Shown here one piece after another: positions 1-6,683 of a DNA stretch of 24,038 nucleotides. The position numbers were made by a program, and so were the translations under genes. The stretch lies in the NCBI GenBank assembly GCA_021798435.1, contig JAJZGN010000004.1:1-24038 (forward strand), given 5' to 3'. How positions within the stretch are numbered: the first letter of the stretch is position 1; each line of letters starts with the position of its first letter. The notes beneath the pieces were generated by a model. It saw nothing but the letters and a program-made list of their open reading frames with translations. It was not told the DNA's origin and ran no database searches. Origin of the DNA: a bacterium. GTDB lineage: Bacteria; Chloroflexota; Dormibacteria; Aeolococcales; Bog-877.

Positions 1-204
1 CGATCTCCGGAGGTCGGCGTGCCCGGAGAGGGTGTAGGCCACCGTGTCCAGGTCCGGGCTGACGTGGAGGCCATGCACCTCGAAGTCGTCCGCCGTGTTG
101 CCGATGACGGTGATCTCGGCTCCGGGCGCCGCCTCCAGCAGGCCCGACAGGAAGCGAGCCGCCCCCACCCCACCCGCCAGGACCGTGAGGCGCAGGCGAG
201 TCAA
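1..204 (-). CDS. cofD: 2-phospho-L-lactate transferase CofD (N-terminal part, cut by window edge)
   Basis: CofD/FbiA joins a phospholactate-type precursor to the deazaflavin Fo, a late step of cytosolic coenzyme F420 synthesis. Only the first 68 codons are present. They carry the family's nucleotide-binding start LAGGVGAARF (about residues 9-18). They also carry the signature NTADDFEVHG followed by LHVSPDLDTVAYTLSG (about 36-62), which is very close to known CofD proteins. The chosen start is TTG at 204-202, just before the first beta strand. No good ribosome site precedes it and no in-frame ATG or GTG is nearby, so the start is uncertain. The gene is separated from the upstream Fe-S carrier gene by about 207 nt. 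An F420-type oxidoreductase gene at 14923-15960 fits an F420-producing host. Confidence 0.9.
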   Translation of the reverse strand, partial: MTRLRLTVLAGGVGAARFLSGLLEAAPGAEITVIGNTADDFEVHGLHVSPDLDTVAYTLSGHADLRRS

Positions 205-411
205 GACGGTAGACCCCAGGCCACGGACTACGACCAGGTCTCAGCCGGCGGGCGCGGCCGGCCGCAGGGCGGTGGCGCGGGCCGGGTCTGCGGGTCCCGT
301 GGCGAGCCGAAGGGCCGGCGCGGACGCCGAACCCGAGACCGGGCTTGGCGGTCTATGCCTCCCCGCTCGAGCCCGAAGGGCCAGGGCCACAGCTCCCGGC
401 CCCTGAGAGGA

Positions 412-774
412 TCAGACCGCGCTGCAGGCCTTTGCCGCGCCTGCGCCGTCGCCGGCGTCAAAGGAGCTGCCGCAGGAGCAGGTGCGGACCGCCTGAGGGT
501 TGTGGACGGTGAAGCCGCCACCCATCAGGCTGTCGATGTAGTCGATCTCCGCCCCCTCCAGGTAGGTGGCGCTGTAGGGGTCCACGAACACCTTGATGCC
601 GTCCTGCTCGGTCACCTCGTCGTCGCCGGCGGGGGCATCGTCGAAGCCCATGCCGTAGCTGAACCCGGAGCAGCCGCCGGGGGTGACGTAAACCCTGAGG
701 CCCATCTCAGGGCTCTCCTGCTGGGAGAGCAGGGTCTTGAGCTGGCTCAGAGCCTGATCGGTGACGCTGATCAT
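412..774 (-). CDS. A-type iron-sulfur carrier (ErpA/IscA/HesB family)
   Basis: This 120-residue protein should bind and deliver Fe-S clusters to apoproteins in the cytosol. It carries the three conserved cysteines of the family: Cys35 in GGCSGFSYG, and Cys99 and Cys101 in TCSCGSSF. It also has the C-terminal GGGFTVHNP segment. The length is normal for the family. The ATG at 774-772 is preceded by GAGGT about 10 nt upstream. A -10-like TAAACT lies at 825-820, just past the end of the upstream gene, so it is probably transcribed separately from that run. A second A-type carrier is encoded at 5640-6035. The sequence fits ErpA or IscA equally well, so no symbol is given. Confidence 0.93.
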   Translation of the reverse strand: MISVTDQALSQLKTLLSQQESPEMGLRVYVTPGGCSGFSYGMGFDDAPAGDDEVTEQDGIKVFVDPYSATYLEGAEIDYIDSLMGGGFTVHNPQAVRTCSCGSSFDAGDGAGAAKACSAV

Positions 775-819
775 GAATGCTGTACCTCGAATTGCCTTGG
801 GACCGGCCCCGTCTCACCA

Positions 820-825
820 AGTTTA
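820..825 (-). promoter_or_regulatory. Candidate -10 element for the Fe-S carrier gene
   Basis: TAAACT (TAnnnT type) read on the minus strand would start RNA near 813 and give a leader of about 39 nt before the ATG at 774. No convincing -35 box is visible at 17 nt. Inference from sequence pattern only. Confidence 0.35.
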
Positions 826-838
826 GCGTCCCCGCCGC

Positions 839-1471
839 TCACCAGTAGCGCTCCTCGCGCCAGGGGTCGGCGCTGTTGTTGTAGCCGTTGCGCTCCCAGA
901 AGCCCAGCCGGTCCTCGCGGAGGAACTCGATCCCCTCCACCCACTTGGCGCTCTTCCAGAAGTACTTGCGGGGCAAAACCGCCCTCACGGGATACCCGTG
1001 CTCCGGCGCCAGGGGTGACCCGTCGTGGGAGTAGGCGAGGAGCGCGTCCTCGGCGGTGGCGAACTCCAGGGGCACCGAGGTGGTGAAGCCCTGGTGGCAG
1101 TGGAACTCCACAAAGGCGGCTTGGGGGTCCACCCCTGCGGTCCGGGCGAGGTCGGCCAGGGGAACGCCCAAGAAGTGGTTGTCGAAACGGCTCCAGGTCG
1201 TGACACAGTGGATGTCGCAGAGCAGCTCCCGCGCCGGCAGCGCCAGCAGCTCCGGATAGGAGAGGAGCTGCTCCCGCTCCACCTCCCCGAAGACCCGGAG
1301 CCGCCAGCTGGAGATCTCATAGGAGGGCACCGACCCGTAATGGAGAACCGGCCACTTCTCGGTGAGGACCTGTCCCGGGGGAAGGCGGGCGGGGTTGGCG
1401 GCCACCCGGGGGTCAGGAGTACGCCGCCACGACTTCACAGCCCCATCGTAAGCCCCCGACCCAAAGCTCAC
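839..1471 (-). CDS. Sulfite-oxidase-like molybdopterin-dependent oxidoreductase
   Basis: A 210-residue molybdenum-cofactor enzyme of the sulfite oxidase / YedY-like superfamily. The Mo-ligating cysteine is Cys89 in DIHCVTTWSR. Other conserved segments are FGVxxxxxLSYxEL-like at about 60-75, EFHCHQGFTTSVPL (about 142-155), HGYPVRAVLPRKYFW and KWVEGIEF. There is no Tat or Sec signal, so unlike YedY/MsrP it is probably cytoplasmic. It lacks the heme and dimerisation domains of full sulfite oxidases. The substrate is unknown. The start is GTG in a GTGA overlap with the thyX stop, which implies translational coupling. The MOSC-domain gene at 4908-5585 is another molybdenum-cofactor-related protein on the same strand. 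Confidence 0.92.
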   Translation of the reverse strand: MSFGSGAYDGAVKSWRRTPDPRVAANPARLPPGQVLTEKWPVLHYGSVPSYEISSWRLRVFGEVEREQLLSYPELLALPARELLCDIHCVTTWSRFDNHFLGVPLADLARTAGVDPQAAFVEFHCHQGFTTSVPLEFATAEDALLAYSHDGSPLAPEHGYPVRAVLPRKYFWKSAKWVEGIEFLREDRLGFWERNGYNNSADPWREERYW

Positions 1472-2259
1472 ACCTTGCTGTGGGCGGGCACCCAGCTGCC
1501 GTCATCCTCCCGCTGGAAGTCCTGGAAGACCCCCGATGACTCCCGCACCATGATCTCGGCGATCCTGGAGAAGATGAGGCGCATCTCCTCCTCGGCGCCG
1601 GGGGCGGTGCGCATCTCGACCACGTGGCGCAGGGTGCGCAGGTTCATCGTCATCACCAGGTCGGTGCTGAGGCCGATGGGGGCGAGGCGGCGCAGCGCCG
1701 AGGTGACCTCCTTCTTCACGTGGAAGGGAACCCCCTCGGCATCGATACCCAGTTCGCGAGCTGCCTCCACCTGGAACTCCTCCAGCTGCTCCACGATCTC
1801 CAGGCACCGCTGGCGGACCGGCTCCAGCGCCGGTGGCACCCGGAAGCCGATGTCCACGAGCCGCACGTAACGCAGGCTCTCCTGACTGTAGGCGGCGCCG
1901 GCCCGGTGGCGAACGATCTCGTGGGTGGCCACCCGGCTCACGCCATGAAGGGCGAAGGTGTAGTTGGCGTGCTCCAGCACGCTCCCGTGACGGCTGGAGA
2001 GGATGTTGAGGAAGTAGGCCCCCTGGTGCCGCCGCACCTTCTTCACGTTGGGGTTGAGGCCCGGCTCCCAACTCCGGTAGCAGGCCCGCCCGGCGAACTC
2101 CACCAGGAGCTCGCCGTCGTTCAGCCCTCCTTCGGCCTCGGCGAGCCGGCGGTCGAGCCAGCCCGCACCTCCGACCGCCTCCAGGTAGGCCCGCATCGCC
2201 TGGCGGTCCACGCTGGGACGGCTGAGCAGGAACACCTCTGGCGCGGTCTCCCTCACCAT
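1468..2259 (-). CDS. thyX: Flavin-dependent thymidylate synthase ThyX
   Basis: ThyX makes dTMP from dUMP with methylenetetrahydrofolate, NADPH and FAD. The 263-residue protein carries the ThyX signature at about residues 117-131, RHRAGAAYSQESLRY. This is a longer variant of the usual RHRxxSxNExSxRY, with one extra residue and no Asn. Upstream is HGSVLEHANYTF (about 91-102). The C-terminal MNLRTLRHVVEMRT then AEEEMR block corresponds to the family's nucleotide-binding region. The start is ATG at 2259-2257, 28 nt after the hemQ stop, and the stop overlaps the molybdenum enzyme gene by GTGA, so it sits inside the same transcript. No classical ThyA is in the window. Confidence 0.93.
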   Translation of the reverse strand: MVRETAPEVFLLSRPSVDRQAMRAYLEAVGGAGWLDRRLAEAEGGLNDGELLVEFAGRACYRSWEPGLNPNVKKVRRHQGAYFLNILSSRHGSVLEHANYTFALHGVSRVATHEIVRHRAGAAYSQESLRYVRLVDIGFRVPPALEPVRQRCLEIVEQLEEFQVEAARELGIDAEGVPFHVKKEVTSALRRLAPIGLSTDLVMTMNLRTLRHVVEMRTAPGAEEEMRLIFSRIAEIMVRESSGVFQDFQREDDGSWVPAHSKV

Positions 2260-2287
2260 CTCGGACCGGCTCCCGGCGGCGCGGGCC

Positions 2288-3043
2288 TCACCCCAGGGCC
2301 GTCAGCGCTTGGTCGAAGCTGGCTCGCACGCAGGTGAAGCTGGGCACGTCCCGCAGGGTGTACGAGGACGCCTCCGAGTCCCGCAGCGCCTGGACGCAGT
2401 CCAGGAAGTCGGCTGCGCTGTCGGTCTCAAACGCCACCACGAACTCCTGGTCGTCGAGCCCGAAGGAGTAGGTGGTGTTGATCTTCACGCTGGGAAAGAG
2501 ATGCCCGATGCGGATGTGCTCCTGCATCATCCGCTGGCGCTCTGGGTCCGGGAGCGCCCACCAGGCCCGGGTCTTGACGAAGGGGTAGACGAAGAGGTAG
2601 CGCAGCTTCCCAGGGGCGATGATGAGCCGGTCAGTGGTCCCCCCGGCCTGAGGGTGCTCGGCGTCCACGTAGCTAGACCGCTTGGTCATGGCGGTGTAGC
2701 TGTGGGCACAGCTCAGGTAGCCCGCGAGAGAGGTCCGGTTGAGGTCTTGGAAGAGGGCCTGGAGGCGGTCCACCTCCTCGCTGACCGCCCAGAGCATGAA
2801 GTCGCAGTCGCCTCGGGTCCCCACCAGCGTGTAGCTGCGCAGGAGGATCCGCCGGTTGTGCTCTGCGAGCCGGGAAACGTACTCCTCCCGGTGCGCCCGC
2901 CTCACCTCGGGGTCCAGCCTCCTCCAGGCGGAGTCCACCCTGAAGAAGGCGAAGCGCACCAGCTGGCGCGGGGCCGGCCGAGTGGCGTCCCGTACCCGGA
3001 CTGGCCCGACCTGCAGTTCGGGGGGACTCGCGACCTCGGTCAT
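2288..3043 (-). CDS. chdC: Coproheme decarboxylase HemQ/ChdC (chlorite dismutase family)
   Basis: ChdC removes two carboxyl groups from iron-coproporphyrin to make heme b, the last step of the coproporphyrin-dependent pathway of monoderm bacteria. The 251-residue protein contains FVYPFVKTRAWW with the likely catalytic Tyr153. It also has MMQEHIRIGH with the likely proximal heme ligand His176, followed by TYSFGLDDQEFVVAFETD, which aligns with the family's GLDDxEW-type block. The start is ATG at 3043-3041 in an ATGA overlap with the small zinc-ribbon gene, with GGAG about 11 nt upstream. The open frame continues further up but that part is the shadow of the zinc-ribbon gene. A chlorite-detoxifying enzyme is less likely given the length and Tyr motif. 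Confidence 0.9.
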   Translation of the reverse strand: MTEVASPPELQVGPVRVRDATRPAPRQLVRFAFFRVDSAWRRLDPEVRRAHREEYVSRLAEHNRRILLRSYTLVGTRGDCDFMLWAVSEEVDRLQALFQDLNRTSLAGYLSCAHSYTAMTKRSSYVDAEHPQAGGTTDRLIIAPGKLRYLFVYPFVKTRAWWALPDPERQRMMQEHIRIGHLFPSVKINTTYSFGLDDQEFVVAFETDSAADFLDCVQALRDSEASSYTLRDVPSFTCVRASFDQALTALG

Positions 3044-3255
3044 CTCTGTCTGAACTCCATTGTGCCCTGCTGGATCCCCTCGCTGCCGACCGGCTCCAGG
3101 TGCCCGCAGGTGGAGCAGAGGTGGCCGCGACCCCGGCGCACCACCTCCCGGCCGTCCTTGAGCCGAACCAGCCGCTCGGGTCCGTCCAGCGACTCCCATG
3201 GTGCGGGGTCGCCGCCGCAATGTTCGCAGCTGGAAGGGGGCGGGTTGAGCAGCAA
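3040..3255 (-). CDS. Small double-CxxC zinc-ribbon protein
   Basis: This 71-residue protein is unnamed. It has two CxxC pairs: CEHCGG at about residues 10-15 and CSTCGH at about 47-52. A charged stretch of about 33 residues separates them, which is a classic zinc-ribbon layout. The TTG start at 3255-3253 is supported by a strong GGGGAGG six nt upstream, lying in the last codons of the M20 gene. Its TGA overlaps the hemQ ATG as ATGA. It is therefore coupled at both ends to neighbours. Proline-rich residues 4-8 precede the ribbon. Function is unknown; a metal- or nucleic-acid-binding accessory role for the neighbouring genes is only a guess. Confidence 0.72.
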   Translation of the reverse strand: MLLNPPPSSCEHCGGDPAPWESLDGPERLVRLKDGREVVRRGRGHLCSTCGHLEPVGSEGIQQGTMEFRQR

Positions 3256-3256
3256 C

Positions 3257-4447
3257 TCAGCCCTCCCCGGCGCAGAAGGCCAGGGCCGAGCGCAGCATGA
3301 CCTCGACCCCGACCGGCAGGCAGGCCTCGTCCAGATCGAACTCCGGGTGGTGGTGGGGGGCAGCGATCCCCGCCTCGCGGCCGCCGCCTCCGAGCAGGAA
3401 GTAGCACCCCGGCACCCGTTCCAGGAAGAGGGCCACGTCGTCACCCACGGTGATCGGGTCCGGCTCCACCAGCCCCACTCCGGGGCTGGCGGCCACCGCC
3501 GCCCGGACCAGAGCGGCCATACGAGGGTCTGACACCACCGGGGGGCAGCCAACCCCGACCACCGTCTCGGCCGAGGCTCCGAAGGAGGCGGCGATCCCGG
3601 CGGCGATCTCCTCGATGCGCCGCAGGAGGCGCAGCCGGGTCTCGGCGCTGAAGGCTCGGACGGTGCCGGAGAGCCGCACCTCCTCGGGGATCACATTGAA
3701 CGCCTGGCCGCCCTGGATCTGGCCCACGGTGACCACGGCGGACTCGAAGGGCGAGGTCTCTCGGGACACCAGGGTCTGGAGGGCGAGGACGATGAGGCTG
3801 GTGATCGGCACCGGGTCCAGCGCCTGGTGAGGAAGGGCACCGTGGCCACCTCGGCCCCGCACCACCAGGGCGAACTCGTCTGCGGACGCGAAGATCGCCC
3901 CATCGCGAACCCCGACCGTGCCCGCCGACACCCCGCTCCAGATGTGGAGGCCGAGTGCGCCGTCCACGGGAGGATCGTCCATGACCCCCTCCCGGATCAT
4001 CTCGTCCGCTCCGCCGGCGGTCTCCTCCGCCGGCTGGAAGACAAGGCGCACCGCGCCGTGGAGTTCCGCCCTGAGCCGGCCCAGCCCTTCGGCGACCCCC
4101 AGGGCGATGGCCACGTGGGCGTCGTGGCCGCAGGCGTGCATCACCCCCGGCACCTCGGAGCGGTAGGGCCGGTCGGGGCCGCGCTCCTGGATCGGGAGGG
4201 CGTCGATGTCGGCTCGGATCAGGAGGCGCCGGCCGGGGCCGGCACCGCCCTCCAGCTCCGCGACCACCGCCCGCCCCCCCACAAGGAACCTGGGCTGCCA
4301 CCCGATCTCAGAGAGCCGGGAGGCGATGAACCGAGCGGTCGGCCCCTCAGCCCCGGAGAGGTCGGGGTGGCGATGGAGGTGGCGACGGTCCTGGGAGAGC
4401 CGCGCGGACATCTCCTTGGCCAGCCGCCCGGGATCGAGGGCACTCAC
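3257..4447 (-). CDS. M20 family amidohydrolase (M20D-type, zinc/metal dependent)
   Basis: A 396-residue cytosolic metallo-amidohydrolase of the hippurate hydrolase / N-acyl-amino-acid or IAA-amide hydrolase type. Metal-binding residues are visible: Cys106 and His108 in HACGHDAH, the Glu141-Glu142 pair in FQPAEET, His168 in LHIW, and the His365-367 cluster in APHHHPEFDLDE. The lid/dimerisation domain is at about 185-300, with GGHGALPHQALDP and QAFNVIPEE. The length is typical. The GTG start lies in a GTGA overlap with the receiver-like gene, and the stop is 1 nt before the zinc-ribbon TTG. The substrate cannot be told from sequence; the CGH-type cysteine puts it with the aminoacylase-like subgroup. 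Confidence 0.92.
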   Translation of the reverse strand: MSALDPGRLAKEMSARLSQDRRHLHRHPDLSGAEGPTARFIASRLSEIGWQPRFLVGGRAVVAELEGGAGPGRRLLIRADIDALPIQERGPDRPYRSEVPGVMHACGHDAHVAIALGVAEGLGRLRAELHGAVRLVFQPAEETAGGADEMIREGVMDDPPVDGALGLHIWSGVSAGTVGVRDGAIFASADEFALVVRGRGGHGALPHQALDPVPITSLIVLALQTLVSRETSPFESAVVTVGQIQGGQAFNVIPEEVRLSGTVRAFSAETRLRLLRRIEEIAAGIAASFGASAETVVGVGCPPVVSDPRMAALVRAAVAASPGVGLVEPDPITVGDDVALFLERVPGCYFLLGGGGREAGIAAPHHHPEFDLDEACLPVGVEVMLRSALAFCAGEG

Positions 4448-4845
4448 CCTGGCACCCGAGGGAGATGCTGGCGGAGCACCCTCGGAAGGCTGGAGTTGGC
4501 ACAGCAGACGGCCCCCAGACGGCGCGCCTCCGGGGCCCAGGCTCCGGCCTCGACGTGGGCTCCGAAGCAGATGGCAGGGAGTTGGGGAAGGCTGCTCCGC
4601 ACCTGGAACAGCAGGGCCAGACGGCGCTCCGGCTCCCGATTGAGGTCCACGAGCAGGAGGTCGACGCTCAGGGCGTCAGCAGCCCTCCCGACATCTCGCA
4701 CCGTCCACCCCAGCGGGCCCGCCACGGCCAGGACCCTGGACCTGACCATGAGCTCAGCCCCCACCACTCCCACGGTGGGGCTGCCGGGCAGAGGGGGTCG
4801 GATCCCGGCGGTGACGGGAGGGTGTGGCTCGGCGGCGCTGCCCAT
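4444..4845 (-). CDS. Receiver-like alpha/beta protein of unknown function
   Basis: A 133-residue protein that looks like a degenerate response-regulator receiver fold. It has a hydrophobic strand SRVLAVAGPLGW, then LLLVDLNREPERRL in the place of the phospho-acceptor strand, then LPAICFGAHVEAGAW and a C-terminal helix. The ICFGAHVE-type segment followed by an ARRLGAV helix is seen in small uncharacterised receiver-like proteins. The residue after LLLVDL is Asn, so phosphorylation is doubtful. The ATG at 4845 fits a leaderless transcript: TAACCT-TCGGGC-ATG. It is the first gene of the run that continues with the M20 gene through a GTGA overlap. Function is unknown. Confidence 0.7.
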   Translation of the reverse strand: MGSAAEPHPPVTAGIRPPLPGSPTVGVVGAELMVRSRVLAVAGPLGWTVRDVGRAADALSVDLLLVDLNREPERRLALLFQVRSSLPQLPAICFGAHVEAGAWAPEARRLGAVCCANSSLPRVLRQHLPRVPG

Positions 4846-4851
4846 GCCCGA

Positions 4852-4857
4852 AGGTTA
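4852..4857 (-). promoter_or_regulatory. -10 element of a leaderless promoter (receiver-like gene)
   Basis: TAACCT on the minus strand ends 6 nt before the ATG at 4845, the spacing expected when transcription starts on the start codon. No ribosome-binding site is present. The gap back to the MOSC stop at 4908 is 62 nt. Confidence 0.5.
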
Positions 4858-4907
4858 GCGGAGAGGATGGCTGGGCACAGGGGCGGGAGCGGAGCAAGGG
4901 AGGAGCC

Positions 4908-5585
4908 TCAGTCGAGCTGCGCTTCCGTTCCGACGCTCACGTCCCCCGGGACCTCGGTCCCTAGATAGACGCCCAGCACCTCGGCCCGGCGCTCCACCAG
5001 GTGCCTCAGAAGCGGGGGCCAGGATTGGCCGGGAGCGGCAGGATCCCTGGTGGTCAGGACGCAGCGCCGGCAGACGCCCACGACCTCGAGCACGGCGGCG
5101 CCGGCGCGGAGCCGGCGCCCCGGCCAGGTCCCCTCGGCGGCTGGGCTGGTGCCGCCCAGGTAAAGGTTGGCCCGGAAGCGGCGGGGATCGACCGGGGCGC
5201 CAAGCTCGGCCTCCAGCTGGCCCACCCAGGAGAGGTGGACGGCATGCAGGGGCGAGTCGTCCATCGCCGGCTCATCCAGCTCCAGGAATTCGAGCCGCCG
5301 GCCCACGTACTGAGACAAGGCGGCGGCGGCGGCCGGGTCCCGGTGGCTGACCGCGGCCACGCCGGGCCCTGAGATCACCGCCTCCCCTGACTCCCATCGG
5401 GCAGCGAAGGAGAGCAGGTGAGGAATCTCGCGGGCGGTGACCGGGCGGCGGCTGTTGCTCCCGCCGGGGTCCACCACGACCACACGGCGATCGCCGGGCA
5501 TGCCGGCGGGTTCCAGCTCGACCGAGGCCAGCCTCTCACCGGCCAGCGACTTCACCGGATAACGCCATATCTGCTCCAGCCGCAT
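4908..5585 (-). CDS. MOSC domain protein (YcbX/mARC-like)
   Basis: A 225-residue protein with an MOSC N-terminal beta-barrel domain followed by an MOSC domain, a family tied to molybdenum-cofactor and sulfur transfer. The N-terminus MRLEQIWRYPVKSLAGE is the family hallmark, followed by GMPGDRRVVVVD. The C-terminal half has FRANLYLGG and the conserved Cys region GVCRRCVLTTRDP, with Cys172 and Cys175. A C-terminal 2Fe-2S domain of longer YcbX proteins is absent. The start is ATG at 5585-5583; the open frame upstream lacks family similarity. TACCGT ends 6 nt before the ATG, suggesting a leaderless mRNA. It diverges from the Fe-S carrier-like gene at 5640. Confidence 0.9.
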   Translation of the reverse strand: MRLEQIWRYPVKSLAGERLASVELEPAGMPGDRRVVVVDPGGSNSRRPVTAREIPHLLSFAARWESGEAVISGPGVAAVSHRDPAAAAALSQYVGRRLEFLELDEPAMDDSPLHAVHLSWVGQLEAELGAPVDPRRFRANLYLGGTSPAAEGTWPGRRLRAGAAVLEVVGVCRRCVLTTRDPAAPGQSWPPLLRHLVERRAEVLGVYLGTEVPGDVSVGTEAQLD

Positions 5586-5591
5586 CGCCCA

Positions 5592-5597
5592 ACGGTA
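5592..5597 (-). promoter_or_regulatory. -10 element of a leaderless promoter (MOSC gene)
   Basis: TACCGT on the minus strand is separated by six nt (TGGGCG) from the ATG at 5585. It pairs with the divergent element at 5628-5633. Confidence 0.5.
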
Positions 5598-5627
5598 CCG
5601 GATCGGGGCGGCCCGGCGGAGGAGGCC

Positions 5628-5633
5628 TACAAT
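5628..5633 (+). promoter_or_regulatory. -10 element of a leaderless promoter (second A-type carrier)
   Basis: TACAAT, a near-consensus -10 box, is followed by six nt (CGGCGC) and then GTG at 5640. A GGAGGAGG sits just upstream but is too far from the GTG (about 15 nt) and would not be transcribed from this promoter. Confidence 0.55.
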
Positions 5634-5639
5634 CGGCGC

Positions 5640-6035
5640 GTGGGAGCCGCGCTGCACGTCACCGTGGACGCCGTCGAGGAGATCGCGTCCTGGCGGGAGC
5701 GGGAGGGTCGGCCCACGGCCGCCTTCCGGGTCGACGTGCGCCTGGGCGGGTGCCGCGGGTTCAAGCTTTTCTTCGACCTCGAGGACCAGGTCAACGAGGA
5801 CGATGAGGTGGTGGAGGTGGACGGGGTCCGGATCGTGGTCCAGCGCGACGGGCTCCCGCTTGTCGCCGGGTCGATCGTGGACTTCGAGGACAGCTATCGG
5901 GGGCGGGGATTCCGCCTCGCCAACCCAAGGGCGCGCAACGCCTGCGGCTGCGGAACCTCCTTCATGGCCGACTACGACGAGGCCGAGGTCAACGTCGACG
6001 GCTCCTACGACCAGGTGGTGGCCGGAGCGGGCTGA
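5640..6035 (+). CDS. Second A-type Fe-S carrier-like protein (HesB/IscA domain)
   Basis: A 131-residue paralogue of the carrier at 412-774. It keeps the three ligand cysteines: Cys38 in LGGCRGFKLFF, and Cys102 and Cys104 in ACGCGTSF. It also has the family segment GRGFRLANP. It differs from standard IscA in having GCRGFKLFFDLED instead of GCSGFxYG and an acidic C-terminal extension DYDEAEVNVDGSYDQ. These suggest a divergent carrier with its own client or electron role. The start is GTG at 5640, supported by the leaderless -10 arrangement. The open frame further upstream overlaps the divergent MOSC gene and is not family-like. It converges on the small membrane gene at 6043. Confidence 0.87.
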   Translation: MGAALHVTVDAVEEIASWREREGRPTAAFRVDVRLGGCRGFKLFFDLEDQVNEDDEVVEVDGVRIVVQRDGLPLVAGSIVDFEDSYRGRGFRLANPRARNACGCGTSFMADYDEAEVNVDGSYDQVVAGAG

Positions 6036-6047
6036 CCGCGGCTCAGC
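6031..6047. terminator. Inverted repeat spanning the two convergent stop codons
   Basis: GCTGA-N7-TCAGC: the left arm contains the TGA of the Fe-S carrier-like gene and the right arm contains the stop of the minus-strand small membrane gene. There is no T-run. It could act as a weak bidirectional terminator or RNA-stabilising hairpin, but arms of 5 bp are short. Confidence 0.25.
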
Positions 6048-6273
6048 GGCAGCGCCGCCCCCGGCGGCGGCACACGCGGGCCCGGACCGCGGCGGCCCCT
6101 CCCCGCACCGTCTCCCCCTTCCACGGGGTGAGGAGAAGTGCCAGCGCCACGCCCAGCACCAGGCCCGCCCGGAAGCCTCTCAGGTAGCGCCTGGCGGGAC
6201 TCAGGAGCTCCTCGTCCACGGCCCGACAGAAGGCGGAGATACGCTCCTCGGGGGTGGCCTCCGGCGAGCTCAC
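6043..6273 (-). CDS. Small single-pass membrane protein (YtxH-like)
   Basis: A 76-residue protein with an acidic N-terminal part (SSPEATPEERISAF), a basic patch RRYLRGFR, one hydrophobic span of about 16 residues (AGLVLGVALALLLTPW) and an Arg-rich tail that includes one cysteine pair region VCRRRGRRC. The span followed by PWKGETVR resembles the YtxH family pattern of a glycine-rich helix then xPxxGxETR. The start is GTG in a GTGA overlap with the upstream gene, itself YtxH-like, so the two may be tandem relatives. YtxH proteins are linked to envelope stress, but the role here is unknown. Confidence 0.62.
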   Translation of the reverse strand: MSSPEATPEERISAFCRAVDEELLSPARRYLRGFRAGLVLGVALALLLTPWKGETVRGGAAAVRARVCRRRGRRCR

Positions 6274-6599
6274 CCCTCCTGGTCCCCGCGGGTCTCCGGG
6301 AACGAGAAGAACGGTTCGGGGTCCCGGGCCCCGGTACGAAGCCTCGCGGTCAAGCCTTGTGCCACCGGGCTCGCAACTCTGGCCGCCCCGGCGGCGGCGC
6401 CTGCCGCCCTGGCCGCCATGGGCCGGACCAGCTGCCAGGTGCGCGCGGCCCCGACCCCGGTGCGACTAGCCACGTCGCGGGCGCCCCTGTAGCCCCGGCC
6501 CAGGCGCTGCCGGGTCTCCGGTCCGGGGCGGGGGGCGACCAGGATACCGACGGCCAGGCCCGCCGCCAGGCCGTGCCGCAAACCTCGGAAGTAAGCCAT
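6270..6599 (-). CDS. YtxH-domain membrane protein
   Basis: A 109-residue protein starting MAYFRGLRHG. It has a glycine-rich hydrophobic helix (GLAAGLAVGILVAP) directly followed by RPGPETRQRL, matching the YtxH signature. An Ala/Arg-rich amphipathic region (about 40-85) and an acidic C-terminus follow. The ATG at 6599-6597 was chosen because GGAGG lies five nt upstream; a GTG four codons earlier is less likely. It overlaps the next small membrane gene by GTGA. It begins 84 nt after the stop of the thioredoxin-TPR gene and may share its transcript. Confidence 0.7.
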   Translation of the reverse strand: MAYFRGLRHGLAAGLAVGILVAPRPGPETRQRLGRGYRGARDVASRTGVGAARTWQLVRPMAARAAGAAAGAARVASPVAQGLTARLRTGARDPEPFFSFPETRGDQEG

Positions 6600-6683
6600 C
6601 GGTCCCTCCACCTGTGCTGGTCCTCGCCTCTATCAAACCACCGCTCGGCCCATGGCGCCGCCGGGAAGGCAAGGCTCGGGGAG

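Noticed and set aside
2309..3532. Plus-strand open frame of 407 codons across hemQ and the M20 gene
   Set aside because: Overlaps three supported minus-strand genes and has no motif.
5418..5639. N-terminal extension of the second Fe-S carrier frame upstream of GTG 5640
   Set aside because: It is antisense to the MOSC gene and outside the family; the -10 box spacing supports the GTG start.
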